DNA from: Desulfonatronospira sp.
GTDB lineage: Bacteria > Desulfobacterota > Desulfovibrionia > Desulfovibrionales > Desulfonatronovibrionaceae
Direction: 5' to 3'
NCBI GenBank assembly: GCA_003551155.1
Contig: PUMA01000083.1
Coordinates: 1-39,716 of the forward strand
Length of the DNA stretch: 39,716 nt
Under the pieces are notes generated by a model that was given only the letters and a program-made list of their open reading frames with translations, was not told where the DNA came from and did not search any database. Made by a program: the position numbers and the translations under genes. Positions 1 through 7,629 of the stretch are shown piece after piece (the first letter of the stretch is position 1; the number at the start of each line of letters is the position of its first letter).

Positions 1-56
1 ACTCAAAATCCCGCGGGGGCGACCCCATGAGGGTTCGAGTCCCTCCCCCGGCACCA
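1..56 (+). tRNA. tRNA-Leu (anticodon CAA), 3' part
   Basis: This is the 3' portion of a class II tRNA cut by the window edge. The anticodon loop reads CTCAAAA, which gives anticodon CAA (Leu). A long variable arm follows, with GGGG pairing CCCC. The T arm is GAGGG / TTCGAGT / CCCTC at 29-45. The 3' acceptor strand CCCCGGC is at 46-52, the discriminator A is at 53 and the encoded CCA is at 54-56. The long variable arm excludes most tRNA types other than Leu, Ser, Tyr and Sec. The 5' half lies outside the window. Confidence 0.93.
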
Positions 57-64
57 TCCGCCTG

Positions 65-111
65 AAAGGGATATGCCTGGACTGCCAAGAGGATCGGGCG
101 TATCCCTTTTT
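65..111 (+). terminator. Rho-independent terminator after tRNA-Leu
   Basis: AAAGGGATA (65-73) pairs with TATCCCTTT (101-109). The stem extends inward through a T-G wobble and GCC/GGC (75-77 with 97-99). The 3' arm runs into a T tract at 107-111. It lies 9 bases after the tRNA CCA end and ends before the next gene. Confidence 0.85.
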
Positions 112-152
112 GCTTTCAAAGCATGCTTAAAAAGTTCTTAAGGAGATCAGGC

Positions 153-1469
153 ATGAAGAACAGATCGGAAAAAGACATGATCATAAGCAGGATGAACAGC
201 GTTCAGGCTACAATCGGCATTATCGGGCTCGGGTATGTTGGATTGCCTCTGGCACTGCGCTACATTCAGGTGGGCTATAAAGTCCTGGGTCTGGACATTG
301 ATCCCCACAAGACCAGACAGCTCATGTCCGGAAAAAGCTATATCCGGCATATTCCAGAGGGGCTCATCGCCCAAGGAGTTGCTGAGGGCCTGCTGCAGGC
401 AACCACTGATTTTTCCAGGGCTGGGGAGGCTGACGCTCTCATTCTGTGCGTACCTACACCTCTGGACAGGCACAGGGAGCCGGATCTGAGTTTTGTTGTG
501 TCATCTCTGGAGGAGATCCTGCCTCACTTGAGAGCGGCCCAGGTCATATCCCTGGAATCCACCCCCTATCCCGGAACAACAGAAGAAGAAATCAAGACGC
601 GTCTTGAAAAGGCCGGCTGGACAGTGGGCAAAGATATTTTCCTGGTTTATTCCCCAGAGCGGGAGGATCCGGGCAATCCCAGATACAATACTCGAAGCAT
701 TCCCAAGATCTGCGGAGGAACTACTCCTGCCTGCCTGGAAGCGGGACTGGCCCTGTACGGAAAGGTCATTGACCGTTTGGTGCCGGTTTCTTCAACCCGC
801 ACAGCAGAGGCAGTCAAGCTTATGGAGAATATATTCAGAAGTGTAAATATTGCTCTGGTAAATGAAATGAAGATAGCTTTCATGAAAATGGATATCGACA
901 TCTTTGAAGTGGTCCGGGCCGCGTCTACAAAACCTTTCGGATTCATGCCCTTTTATCCCGGCCCTGGTCTTGGCGGTCATTGTATACCCATTGATCCCTT
1001 TTACCTGACCTGGAAGGCCAGAGAGTATGATGTGGCCACGAGGTTCATAGAGCTGGCCGGAGAGATCAATACATCCATGCCGTATTTTGTTGTTCAGCGG
1101 GTTATGGAAGTGTTGAACGAACAGGGCAAGGCCCTTAAGAAATCCAGGATCATGCTTCTGGGCCTTGCTTATAAGGCAGGGGTTGACGATGATCGTGAAT
1201 CCCCTACTTACAAAATTATGCAGATCCTTGAAGACAGGGGTGCAGATGTTACTTATAATGATCCTTTTGTGCCAGTAATAAGACCGTCCAGGGAATATGC
1301 CCACTTTGCAGGGCGAAAGTCCATGCCTGTTTTCGGGGATTATGATCTTTATATCCTTTGTACTGCTCACCACCAGTACAACGATATTCATCCTGAAATG
1401 CTGGGCTGTCCTGTTCTGGATACCCGGGGCTTTTTTCAGGATTTACCCGGCAAGGTTTTCCGGGCGTAA
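153..1469 (+). CDS. wbpA: UDP-N-acetylglucosamine 6-dehydrogenase-like nucleotide-sugar dehydrogenase
   Basis: An NAD-dependent enzyme of the UDP-glucose/GDP-mannose dehydrogenase family that oxidises the C6 hydroxyl of a nucleotide sugar to a uronic acid for surface polysaccharide. The N-terminal Rossmann fold shows IGIIGLGYVGLPLA. The central part has ESTPYPGTTEEE and YSPEREDPGN, typical of the WbpA/UDP-GlcNAc branch. GPGLGGHCIPIDPFYL carries the catalytic Cys. The C-terminal UDP-binding domain follows (LLGLAYKAGVDDDRESP). Length (438 aa) fits the family. I chose ATG 153 because AAGGAGA lies 6 bases upstream; an in-frame ATG at 123 has no such site and would lie close to the terminator. It stands alone after the tRNA with no other polysaccharide gene nearby. 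Substrate (UDP-GlcNAc versus UDP-Glc or GDP-Man) is inferred from motif style only. Confidence 0.88.
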   Translation: MKNRSEKDMIISRMNSVQATIGIIGLGYVGLPLALRYIQVGYKVLGLDIDPHKTRQLMSGKSYIRHIPEGLIAQGVAEGLLQATTDFSRAGEADALILCVPTPLDRHREPDLSFVVSSLEEILPHLRAAQVISLESTPYPGTTEEEIKTRLEKAGWTVGKDIFLVYSPEREDPGNPRYNTRSIPKICGGTTPACLEAGLALYGKVIDRLVPVSSTRTAEAVKLMENIFRSVNIALVNEMKIAFMKMDIDIFEVVRAASTKPFGFMPFYPGPGLGGHCIPIDPFYLTWKAREYDVATRFIELAGEINTSMPYFVVQRVMEVLNEQGKALKKSRIMLLGLAYKAGVDDDRESPTYKIMQILEDRGADVTYNDPFVPVIRPSREYAHFAGRKSMPVFGDYDLYILCTAHHQYNDIHPEMLGCPVLDTRGFFQDLPGKVFRA

Positions 1470-1535
1470 AAGTTTCTGTTTAAAATGACAGGCACACCAA
1501 AACCAGGCTTAATCATTATCAAGCTGGAGGAGGTC

Positions 1536-2111
1536 ATGGATCAGCCGGAAGATGAGATAAAACCTTCCACGATTCGCATCAGGGAGATGGGCATAGACGA
1601 TCTGGCTCCGGTCTATCATATCGGTGAAGAGGTGTTTACTGCTGAGTATTCCACCAGTCTGTACCGTACCTGGGACGAATATGAAATAATCAGTCTTTTC
1701 AGTACGGACAGTGAATTATGTCTGGTGGCTGAGATGGATGAGCATATTGTGGGCTTTGCCCTGGCCACTACTGTTGAAAAGCCCAGGTCCGCCTGGAAAT
1801 ACGGGTACCTGACATGGCTTGGAGTGCGCAAGAACCTGCAGCATGCAGGAATAGGCCAGCGACTGTTCAAGGAAATTGTCAGGCGCATGGAGCAGGACGG
1901 TGTGCGCATGGTCATAGTTGATACCGCTGCGGACAATACTGCGGCCATACGTTTTTTTCAGAAGCAGGGATTCGACGACATGACCGAACATGTTTTCCTG
2001 AGCATGAACCTTAGCCGTAAAGGACGCGGCAGGAAAACCAAGAGAAGCAAGGCCGGCAGGAAATCCATTGTTCAGAAGAAAAAGACTCCCAAAAAACGCT
2101 GGGTGGAGTAG
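1536..2111 (+). CDS. GNAT-family N-acetyltransferase with basic C-terminal tail
   Basis: A RimI-like GNAT acetyltransferase that would transfer acetyl from acetyl-CoA to an amine or a protein N-terminus. The acetyl-CoA loop is QHAGIG in a conserved strand-helix (about residues 96-112), and the following AADNTAAIRFFQKQGF is the usual GNAT motif. Start ATG 1536 was chosen over the in-frame ATG 1485 because GGAGGAGG lies directly upstream (1526-1533). The protein is 191 aa. After the fold ends (about residue 160) there is a 31-residue tail with 16 Lys/Arg, unusual for a plain RimI. The tail could bind nucleic acid or the ribosome (inference). It lies 66 bp after the dehydrogenase, so co-transcription is possible. 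Confidence 0.85.
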   Translation: MDQPEDEIKPSTIRIREMGIDDLAPVYHIGEEVFTAEYSTSLYRTWDEYEIISLFSTDSELCLVAEMDEHIVGFALATTVEKPRSAWKYGYLTWLGVRKNLQHAGIGQRLFKEIVRRMEQDGVRMVIVDTAADNTAAIRFFQKQGFDDMTEHVFLSMNLSRKGRGRKTKRSKAGRKSIVQKKKTPKKRWVE

Positions 2112-2281
2112 GGTCTTGGAGAAGTCACAACCTGTCTGTATCAAAGCGTCTCTTTGCTTTATCTGGCACCGGGATTATGCAGTACAGGGTGTTACATCTC
2201 CAGCTTAAACTGAGAATAGACAAGAGACTCAGGACAATAATTCATGTTGGCCGGTCTTTTTAATGAGAGGATGAGCAAGAT

Positions 2282-3439
2282 ATGCGGATCAATCCAGAGA
2301 TGCACGCAAGAGTGGAAAAAGCCCTGAAAGAGATCAATCCCCAGCGGCTTCTTTCGGTTCTGGTGGACATGATAGATATATACTCTCCCTCGGGCAAGGA
2401 AAAAGATATCCAGCTGTACCTGGAAGAATATCTGAGCCGTGAAGGATTGAAGGTGGACCGGGAAGAAGTAGAGGAAGACCGATTCAATCTGCATCTGACC
2501 ATGGGCCGGGGAGAACCACTGCTATACCTGGTTGGGCACGTGGACACAGTGGCTGACTGGGATTTTGATGAAGAAGGACCTTATGAACAAAGTGGAATCA
2601 TCCGCGGGCTCGGCAGTGCGGATATGAAGGGGGGGTGTGCCGCCATGGTGGAGGCCTGGCTTGCACTGGTCCGGGCTTTTGAACCGCATGATCGTCCTTC
2701 AATCGGCCTGGCCCTGGTGGTCGGGGAAGAAGAAAGCGGTGACGGCAGCGAGGTTTTTCTGGAAAAAAGTCATCCTTCCTGGGTAGTGGTGGGAGAGCCT
2801 ACCAGCCTGTCAGTCTGTTATGCCCATTACGGCTATCTGGAAGCCTGCCTTGAGACAACCGGCAGGAAAAGCCATTCCTCTCTTCCTGAATTGGGACACA
2901 ATGCTGTGGAATCCATGCTCAAGGTGCTTCTTCATCTGGGCAGACATGAACTTTTTCAGCAGGGCCGTTCGGATCTTGTGTACTCCATCCGGGAAATGAG
3001 TTCATCCAGAGCCGGTTTTGTTGTGCCGGACAGATGTGAAACCTGGATTGACTTTCACCTCCCCCCTGGAATGGATCCCAGGGAGCTGAAAACCCTGATC
3101 AGGCAAAGAGCAATGGATGCCCATGAATTTATTGCCGATCTGAATCTGGAGGTCAGTTTTCAGACTTCTTACAGTGGCTATGATCTGGGACAGGATAATG
3201 AGATGTCCGGATTGCTGAGACCGGTTTATGAATATCTGGGAGTGCCCTACTATGAGAATGTTTTCCGGTCTCATTCAGATGGCAACCTGTTTTACGGCGC
3301 CGGTGTAAAACCTGTTATTCTGGGACCTGGTTCCCTGGAGACAGCTCATACCCAGGATGAACATACCACTCTTGCAGAAGTCACCAGCGCGGCCCGTATT
3401 TATACGGCTTTGTGCTCCAGCCTGGACCTGCGCCAATAG
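2282..3439 (+). CDS. M20-family metallohydrolase (ArgE/DapE/ACY1 type)
   Basis: A probable dinuclear zinc amidohydrolase or peptidase. Ligand motifs appear in family order: GHVDTV (His86, Asp88), GSADMKGG (bridging Asp), GEEESGDG (general-base Glu and metal Glu), GEPT and, near the C-terminus, ETAHTQDEHTTL (metal His). A dimerisation/lid insertion sits in the middle (about residues 185-290). Length 385 aa is normal for ArgE, DapE and carboxypeptidase G2 relatives. The ATG at 2282 follows a purine-rich GAGAGGATGAG leader. No arginine or lysine biosynthesis gene is adjacent, so the substrate cannot be named from context. Acetylornithine, succinyl-diaminopimelate or a dipeptide are all possible. 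Confidence 0.85.
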   Translation: MRINPEMHARVEKALKEINPQRLLSVLVDMIDIYSPSGKEKDIQLYLEEYLSREGLKVDREEVEEDRFNLHLTMGRGEPLLYLVGHVDTVADWDFDEEGPYEQSGIIRGLGSADMKGGCAAMVEAWLALVRAFEPHDRPSIGLALVVGEEESGDGSEVFLEKSHPSWVVVGEPTSLSVCYAHYGYLEACLETTGRKSHSSLPELGHNAVESMLKVLLHLGRHELFQQGRSDLVYSIREMSSSRAGFVVPDRCETWIDFHLPPGMDPRELKTLIRQRAMDAHEFIADLNLEVSFQTSYSGYDLGQDNEMSGLLRPVYEYLGVPYYENVFRSHSDGNLFYGAGVKPVILGPGSLETAHTQDEHTTLAEVTSAARIYTALCSSLDLRQ

Positions 3440-3573
3440 GGCATCGACACTGCTCCCGGCCAGGTTCTTTCGGTCCTAATAACCAAAATGCAGTAATCTG
3501 CTGACCAGTGTTGTTTTTGGCCTGTTGTTCATTTGCTTCCTTAATACATACTTTATTCTGTGATAAAAAGTTC

Positions 3574-3600
3574 TGGACAATTTTTTAGCTTTATTATAAT
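3574..3600 (+). promoter_or_regulatory. Putative promoter of the Rrf2 regulator gene
   Basis: An AT-rich stretch before the Rrf2 gene has TGGACA (3574-3579) and a perfect TATAAT (3595-3600), separated by 15 bases, which is short of the usual 17. ATAATC repeats follow at once and could be part of an autoregulatory site. Confidence 0.45.
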
Positions 3601-3664
3601 CATAATCATACTTAATGAGTAGAGAATGCTGGATCATGGTATTTCAACCAAAGAGGGAGCCCGT

Positions 3665-4084
3665 ATGAAACTATCCACAACCATTCGTTATGGAACCAGG
3701 CTGATGCTGGATATGGCAGAAAATCAGGGAAACGGTCCCATCCGCATCAAAACCATTGCCAAAAGACAGGGCATCTCTGAAAAGTATCTGGAAAAGATAG
3801 TTCGTCTCCTGCGCAAGGCCGGTCTGGTGGATGGACTCCGTGGTCCTGGCGGAGGGTATGTTCTGTCTTCTCCACCGGAGCAAATTACTCTGGGAGCAAT
3901 CCTTGAGGCAGTGCACGGCAGGGTGGAGCTCTGTCCCTGCCTGGGTGAACCGGAAAAGTGTGAAAAGCACCTTTACTGTAAGACCAGGATGGTCTGGAAT
4001 GATATCAACCGGGAGGTTTCTGCCAGGCTGCATAAAACAACCCTGGCTGACCTAAGAGACTCGTCCTGTCCTGTACATCAGTAG
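3665..4084 (+). CDS. Rrf2-family transcriptional regulator, probable Fe-S sensor
   Basis: A winged-helix regulator of the Rrf2 family, which includes IscR, NsrR and RsrR. The N-terminal winged helix reads LSTTIRYGTRLMLDMA, then ISEKYLEKIVRLLRKAGLV and the wing RGPGGGY. The C-terminal half has Cys90, Cys92, Cys99 and Cys105; the C92-x6-C99-x5-C105 spacing resembles the three cluster ligands of IscR. Start ATG 3665 has GAGGGAG 5 bases upstream; the in-frame ATG 3626 lacks a ribosome-binding site. It has its own promoter-like region and is followed by a long non-coding stretch before the DUF362/polyferredoxin genes, which are natural target candidates (inference). No isc or suf genes are adjacent. 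Confidence 0.88.
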   Translation: MKLSTTIRYGTRLMLDMAENQGNGPIRIKTIAKRQGISEKYLEKIVRLLRKAGLVDGLRGPGGGYVLSSPPEQITLGAILEAVHGRVELCPCLGEPEKCEKHLYCKTRMVWNDINREVSARLHKTTLADLRDSSCPVHQ

Positions 4085-4273
4085 TAACGCGGTTGTTCCG
4101 GTCAGTATGGCCTGTAATTTACTTAACCAGGAACATGCTCTTTCCGGGGGAATTTTCTGCCTGGTCGGGCCTAAACAGGCCCGGCAGGTATTCCTGATTG
4201 CCGGTTTTGGTCCCCGGCTTCGCTTTACTGGCTGCAAACTGGTTTTATCCGGAAACGGTTCTTTTCCTTTTGG

Positions 4274-4302
4274 CTGCGTCAATCTGTACAATTCTGCGTC
4301 AA
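4274..4302 (+). repeat. Direct repeat CTGCGTCAA x2, 20-bp period
   Basis: CTGCGTCAA occurs at 4274-4282 and again at 4294-4302. The 20-bp period places both copies on the same face of the helix, as in tandem regulator sites. No regulator can be assigned. Confidence 0.5.
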
Positions 4303-4386
4303 CGTATTAAGATATGCCTCCTCATAATTGCTTGATTTCCTTGCCAAAAAACTCCTGGTTTCAGGAAAGAAAACCGGTAGTTTCAG

Positions 4387-4413
4387 CATCCGGAAATAAA
4401 GAATTTTCGGATG
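4387..4413 (+). other. Strong hairpin in intergenic region
   Basis: CATCCGGAAAT (4387-4397) pairs with ATTTTCGGATG (4403-4413) over 11 positions with one G-T wobble and a 5-base loop. No T tract follows, so it is not a standard terminator. It may be part of a leader or small RNA together with the hairpin at 4440-4455. Confidence 0.5.
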
Positions 4414-4439
4414 GAAACATACTAAGGCGTGAAAGGTCC

Positions 4440-4455
4440 CCGGGTCTGAACCCGG
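4440..4455 (+). other. Second hairpin, nested stem
   Basis: CCGGGT (4440-4445), loop CTGA and ACCCGG (4450-4455) form a perfect 6-bp stem. GAAAG (4431-4435) and CTTTC (4460-4464) can pair outside it across a 4x4 internal loop, giving a two-level stem. Confidence 0.45.
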
Positions 4456-4658
4456 CAGGCTTTCTCTGCGGTTTCTATAACCTGACCGGTTCAATGAGGG
4501 CTTTTACTTGCTTTGTGTTTAAGACATTGATCCTTTCCTTTCGGTGTGGTCCTTTCAGGATTTGCTGTTCAATCCTAATGTAGCCTGATCTGTTTTGCTG
4601 GCCTTGAAACTGGTGAACTCTTCGGGATTTCCAGCCATAAAAAAATTGCTTTATTGAA

Positions 4659-4679
4659 TATAATTATTAATGTTAATAA
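4659..4679 (+). promoter_or_regulatory. -10 element and palindromic operator before DUF362 gene
   Basis: A perfect TATAAT (4659-4664) touches a palindrome TTATTAA-TG-TTAATAA (4664-4679, 7-bp arms, 2-bp spacer). A protein bound there would cover the transcription start. No good -35 hexamer is visible. The Rrf2 regulator upstream is a possible binder (inference). Confidence 0.5.
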
Positions 4680-4749
4680 AAATTCAGGCCCTGATGCCCT
4701 GGACTATTAACTGTAGAATATTGAATGGTGTTCACTTGAAGGAGCTGAC

Positions 4750-5727
4750 ATGAGCAAAAAAAAGACAGTATTTGATAAAAATCCATTGTTTTCCAGGTCG
4801 TTTATGTCCCGCAGGGAATTTTTAAAAGCCCAGGGCGGGATTGCTGTTTTCATGGCGGCTTCAGGCGTGGGAATTATGAACTGGCCTGAAAAAGCCAGGG
4901 CAGAAGACTATCCCGATATAGCTCTGTCCACGGGCGTTCCTGATCAAGCTACAAGGACTTCAGTTGAACTTCTTGGCGGAATGTCATCTTTTGTAAATTC
5001 AGGAGACAGGGTGGTTATAAAGCCCAACATGAGTTTTGCGCATACTCCGGACAGGGCTACCAACACTCACCCGGAAGTGGTCAGGGCCCTGGCCCAAATG
5101 TGTGTGCAGGCCGGAGCCTCCAGGGTTTTAGTTTTGGACAACACCCTGCACTCTGCAGAACGCTGCCTGGAGCTGTCCGGTATCAGGCAGGCGTGTTCCG
5201 GTATCTCCGGGACCGAGGTACTGGCATTGAGTTCCGCCCGTTTTTTTCAGGAGGTGGAACTTCCCGGGGCCCTGAACTTTCGCCGCACAGATATCATGCG
5301 GCAGGTTCTGCAAGCGGATGTGCTGATAGCCGCACCAGTGGCCAAGTCACATTCAGCCACAGGGGTCAGCCTGTCCATGAAGGGAATGATGGGCCTGATT
5401 CGCAACCGTGGAGTAATGCACAGCCGTTACAACCTCAATGAAGCCATTGTGGATCTGTGCACCTTCTTAAGGGCGGATCTTACAGTTGTGGATGCTTCAC
5501 GGGTTCTGTCCAGTCATGGCCCTCATGGTCCAGGTGAAGTTATTCGGGGCGATATTGTTCTGGCCTCCAGGGATATGGTGGCTGCCGATGCCAAAACAGT
5601 GGATCTTTTCCCCTGGTACGGCAGGAGCATCAGACCCGAACAGGTGGCACATATCCGCATAGCGCACGAGAGAGGACTGGGCAGGATGGATATTGAAAAT
5701 CTGGATATCCGGACGGTTGAGGCCTGA
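4750..5727 (+). CDS. DUF362 protein with twin-arginine signal
   Basis: A DUF362-domain protein predicted to be exported folded. The N-terminus has a Tat motif SRREFLK (Arg21, Arg22), a hydrophobic stretch (about 30-43) and a cleavage-like KARA-E near residue 51. The DUF362 body shows VVIKPNMSF, THPEVVRALAQM, VAKSHSATGVSLSMKGMMG and DASRVLSSHGPHGPG. DUF362 domains are often found with ferredoxin domains; their biochemical role is not established. Start ATG 4750 follows GAAGGAG. The stop overlaps the next start by one base (TGATG), so the two proteins are made together. At 325 aa it has no cluster motif of its own and probably works outside the membrane with the polyferredoxin encoded next. Confidence 0.85.
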   Translation: MSKKKTVFDKNPLFSRSFMSRREFLKAQGGIAVFMAASGVGIMNWPEKARAEDYPDIALSTGVPDQATRTSVELLGGMSSFVNSGDRVVIKPNMSFAHTPDRATNTHPEVVRALAQMCVQAGASRVLVLDNTLHSAERCLELSGIRQACSGISGTEVLALSSARFFQEVELPGALNFRRTDIMRQVLQADVLIAAPVAKSHSATGVSLSMKGMMGLIRNRGVMHSRYNLNEAIVDLCTFLRADLTVVDASRVLSSHGPHGPGEVIRGDIVLASRDMVAADAKTVDLFPWYGRSIRPEQVAHIRIAHERGLGRMDIENLDIRTVEA

Positions 5728-7364
5728 TGAATTTTAAGCGCACGGTTCAGGCTGCAAGTCTTTTATTCTTTCTGGCCCTGCTTTTGCTTGCTGCTTTTCC
5801 CTTAAAAACCTGGTTCCCCACGGATTTCTTTCTGCGCCTTGACCCCCTGGTTTTTACCGGAACCCTCATCAGTTCCAGGGAATGGGTAAGCGCCCTGGCC
5901 CCTGGATTGATCATTATTCTGCTCACCCTGGTTCTGGGACGTTTTTTCTGTGCCTATATCTGCCCCATGGGCATCACTCTGGATATCAGCGACAGGGTGT
6001 TCAGGCCCAGGTACAATAACTCATTCTTGTCCCCGGAAAAAAGTCACGGACTGCGCAGGGTTAAATTCTGGATCCTTTTTTTCATCCTGGGTACGGCAAT
6101 TGTCGGGGTTTCCACGGTGTTTCTGGGATCTCCCCTGTCCCTGATCACCCGCTTTTATGGCCTGGTGATCTATCCTCTTGCAGTGCATATCCTCGACCTG
6201 GGGCTGGACAGTCTCTTTTTTTTCTATTCCGCTCTGGGACTGGAAAGACTTGCATATATAGAGTTTCAAACGCCCAGGTTTGCCACCCAGGTTTTTGTCC
6301 TGCTGTTTTTTGCTGCTGTTTTTTCTCTGGTGCTTCTTTCTCCCCGCTTCTGGTGCAGGTATCTTTGTCCTTCCGGTGCTGTTCTGGCCCTGTTCTCGGT
6401 TAGACCTTTGCTGCGCAGAACCGTCTCATCCAGCTGCACCGAGTGCGGTCTTTGTCAGAGCAAGTGCCCCATGCAGGCAATAGAGCCGGATCCGGCACGT
6501 ACAAGACACCAGGAATGCATTGTCTGCGAGGAATGCGTGCGCATTTGTCCTGAAAAAGCAATTACCTTTGCCCCCGGATTTCGACAAGCAGACCGGCCTG
6601 CTCCCTATTGGCCCCAGCGACGCAGGGTACTGGCTTCAGTGCTGGGCGGAATGGGGACCGCTCTTCTGCTGCAAACCGGGGTCAGGGAGGTACGCAGCGA
6701 TACAGCCCCTGGCAACCTGGCCTCAAAATTCCTGATCCGTCCTCCTGGAGCCCTGCTTGAGGAAGATTTTCTAGGCCGGTGCATCAGGTGCGGACAGTGC
6801 ATGAAGGCCTGCCCTACAAACCCTCTGCAGCCGGTCTGGTTTGAGTCCGGAATCCTGGGGCTGTTCAGCCCCAAAATTCTGCCCAGGCGCGGACCATGTG
6901 AGCCCTTGTGCAATATTTGCGGCCAGGTCTGTCCAACTGGTGCCATCAGATCCTTGCCTGTGCTGGAAAAAACCTGGGCCAGAATGGGCACTGCCCATGT
7001 ATTGCGGGAAAAATGCCTGGCCTGGGCCTGGGACAGGAAGTGTCTCGTTTGTTTCGAGGTCTGCCCCTATGCGGCCCTGGAGCTTCGCAGGGTACCTGAT
7101 ATTTCCATCCCGGTTCCCTTCGTGCTCCTGGACAAGTGCGCCGGGTGCGGAGCCTGCGAGTTCCACTGTCCGGTCCAGGCTGAATCAGCAGTTGTGGTGG
7201 AGCCCATGAATTCCCTGCGCCTGAACAAAGGATCCTACATTGAGGAGGGCAGAGCCCAGGGAATGTCTCTGGAAGCTGATCCTGACCGGGAAAGAGAGCC
7301 CCCCGAAGATATATTGACTGAAGAAGATTCTCCTGAAGCGCTTCCTCCAGGGTTTAACTATTGA
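5727..7364 (+). CDS. Membrane polyferredoxin, NapH/NapG-like fusion with six [4Fe-4S] motifs
   Basis: A 545-aa redox protein. The first part is NapH/NosR/CcoG-like: hydrophobic segments near 10-27, 55-72, 112-133 and 188-206, with the paired FCAYICPMG (Cys75, Cys79) and WCRYLCPSG (Cys210, Cys214). Then come ferredoxin motifs at Cys237/240/243/247 and Cys264/267/270/274. A second hydrophobic stretch preceded by RRRVLASVLGG (about 298-315) resembles a Tat-type signal anchor. Four more cluster motifs follow (Cys352-362, 391-402, 430-446, 471-481), as in NapG. It looks like NapH joined to NapG in one chain, carrying electrons from quinol or a membrane donor to an extracytoplasmic partner (inference). 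It is coupled to the DUF362 gene by a TGATG overlap. No nitrate or nitrous oxide reductase gene is near. The acidic C-terminal tail (about 515-540) is unassigned. Confidence 0.88.
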   Translation: MNFKRTVQAASLLFFLALLLLAAFPLKTWFPTDFFLRLDPLVFTGTLISSREWVSALAPGLIIILLTLVLGRFFCAYICPMGITLDISDRVFRPRYNNSFLSPEKSHGLRRVKFWILFFILGTAIVGVSTVFLGSPLSLITRFYGLVIYPLAVHILDLGLDSLFFFYSALGLERLAYIEFQTPRFATQVFVLLFFAAVFSLVLLSPRFWCRYLCPSGAVLALFSVRPLLRRTVSSSCTECGLCQSKCPMQAIEPDPARTRHQECIVCEECVRICPEKAITFAPGFRQADRPAPYWPQRRRVLASVLGGMGTALLLQTGVREVRSDTAPGNLASKFLIRPPGALLEEDFLGRCIRCGQCMKACPTNPLQPVWFESGILGLFSPKILPRRGPCEPLCNICGQVCPTGAIRSLPVLEKTWARMGTAHVLREKCLAWAWDRKCLVCFEVCPYAALELRRVPDISIPVPFVLLDKCAGCGACEFHCPVQAESAVVVEPMNSLRLNKGSYIEEGRAQGMSLEADPDREREPPEDILTEEDSPEALPPGFNY

Positions 7365-7629
7365 ACTAACTTCATTTTTTTTTGCCTTGGCACAAACCTT
7401 GTCCATCAGCAATTAAAATGGTACTTTTATTTCAAGTTTCTCGACGTTTTCTGTGGATTTATTATTATTATGGCAATACACTACATCTTTCCAGCTCCGG
7501 CATTCTGGATAAAGCACATTATTTCAACTGGATGTAAAATCCACACGTTGCGTCGAGGAACCAACCCTATTTTATCAGGCAATTATCTGCGGGTAATCTT
7601 CGGAAAAATCAAGTTTAAGGAGCAGCTGC

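Larger units (their letters stand above)
4085..4749. other. 665-bp intergenic region with repeats and hairpins
   Basis: I see no credible gene here. Short ORFs exist but lack ribosome-binding sites and recognisable sequence. It holds a bulged inverted repeat (GGGCCT/AGGCCC flanked by CTGCC/GGCAG, about 4160-4190), a 9-bp direct repeat with a 20-bp period (4274-4302), an 11-bp hairpin (4387-4413), a second 6-bp hairpin (4440-4455) and an AT-rich promoter-like end with a palindrome (4659-4679). It could encode a small RNA or a long structured leader for the DUF362 operon. Confidence 0.5.

Noticed and set aside
1-56. tRNA-Leu as an integration site for a mobile element
   Set aside because: No repeat of the tRNA 3' end and no integrase gene was found in the window.
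2163-2181. Sigma-54-like TGGCAC with a downstream GC before the M20 gene
   Set aside because: The distance between GG and GC is two bases longer than the strict sigma-54 spacing and the second element reads TTATGC, not TTGC.
4107-4583. Two short ORFs (67 and 89 aa) in the large intergenic region
   Set aside because: No ribosome-binding site, cysteine/proline-rich random-looking translations and no recognisable domain.
7440-7557. Inverted repeat CTCGACG/CGTCGAG before the DUF296 gene
   Set aside because: Arms are only 7 bp and over 100 bp apart, which can occur by chance.
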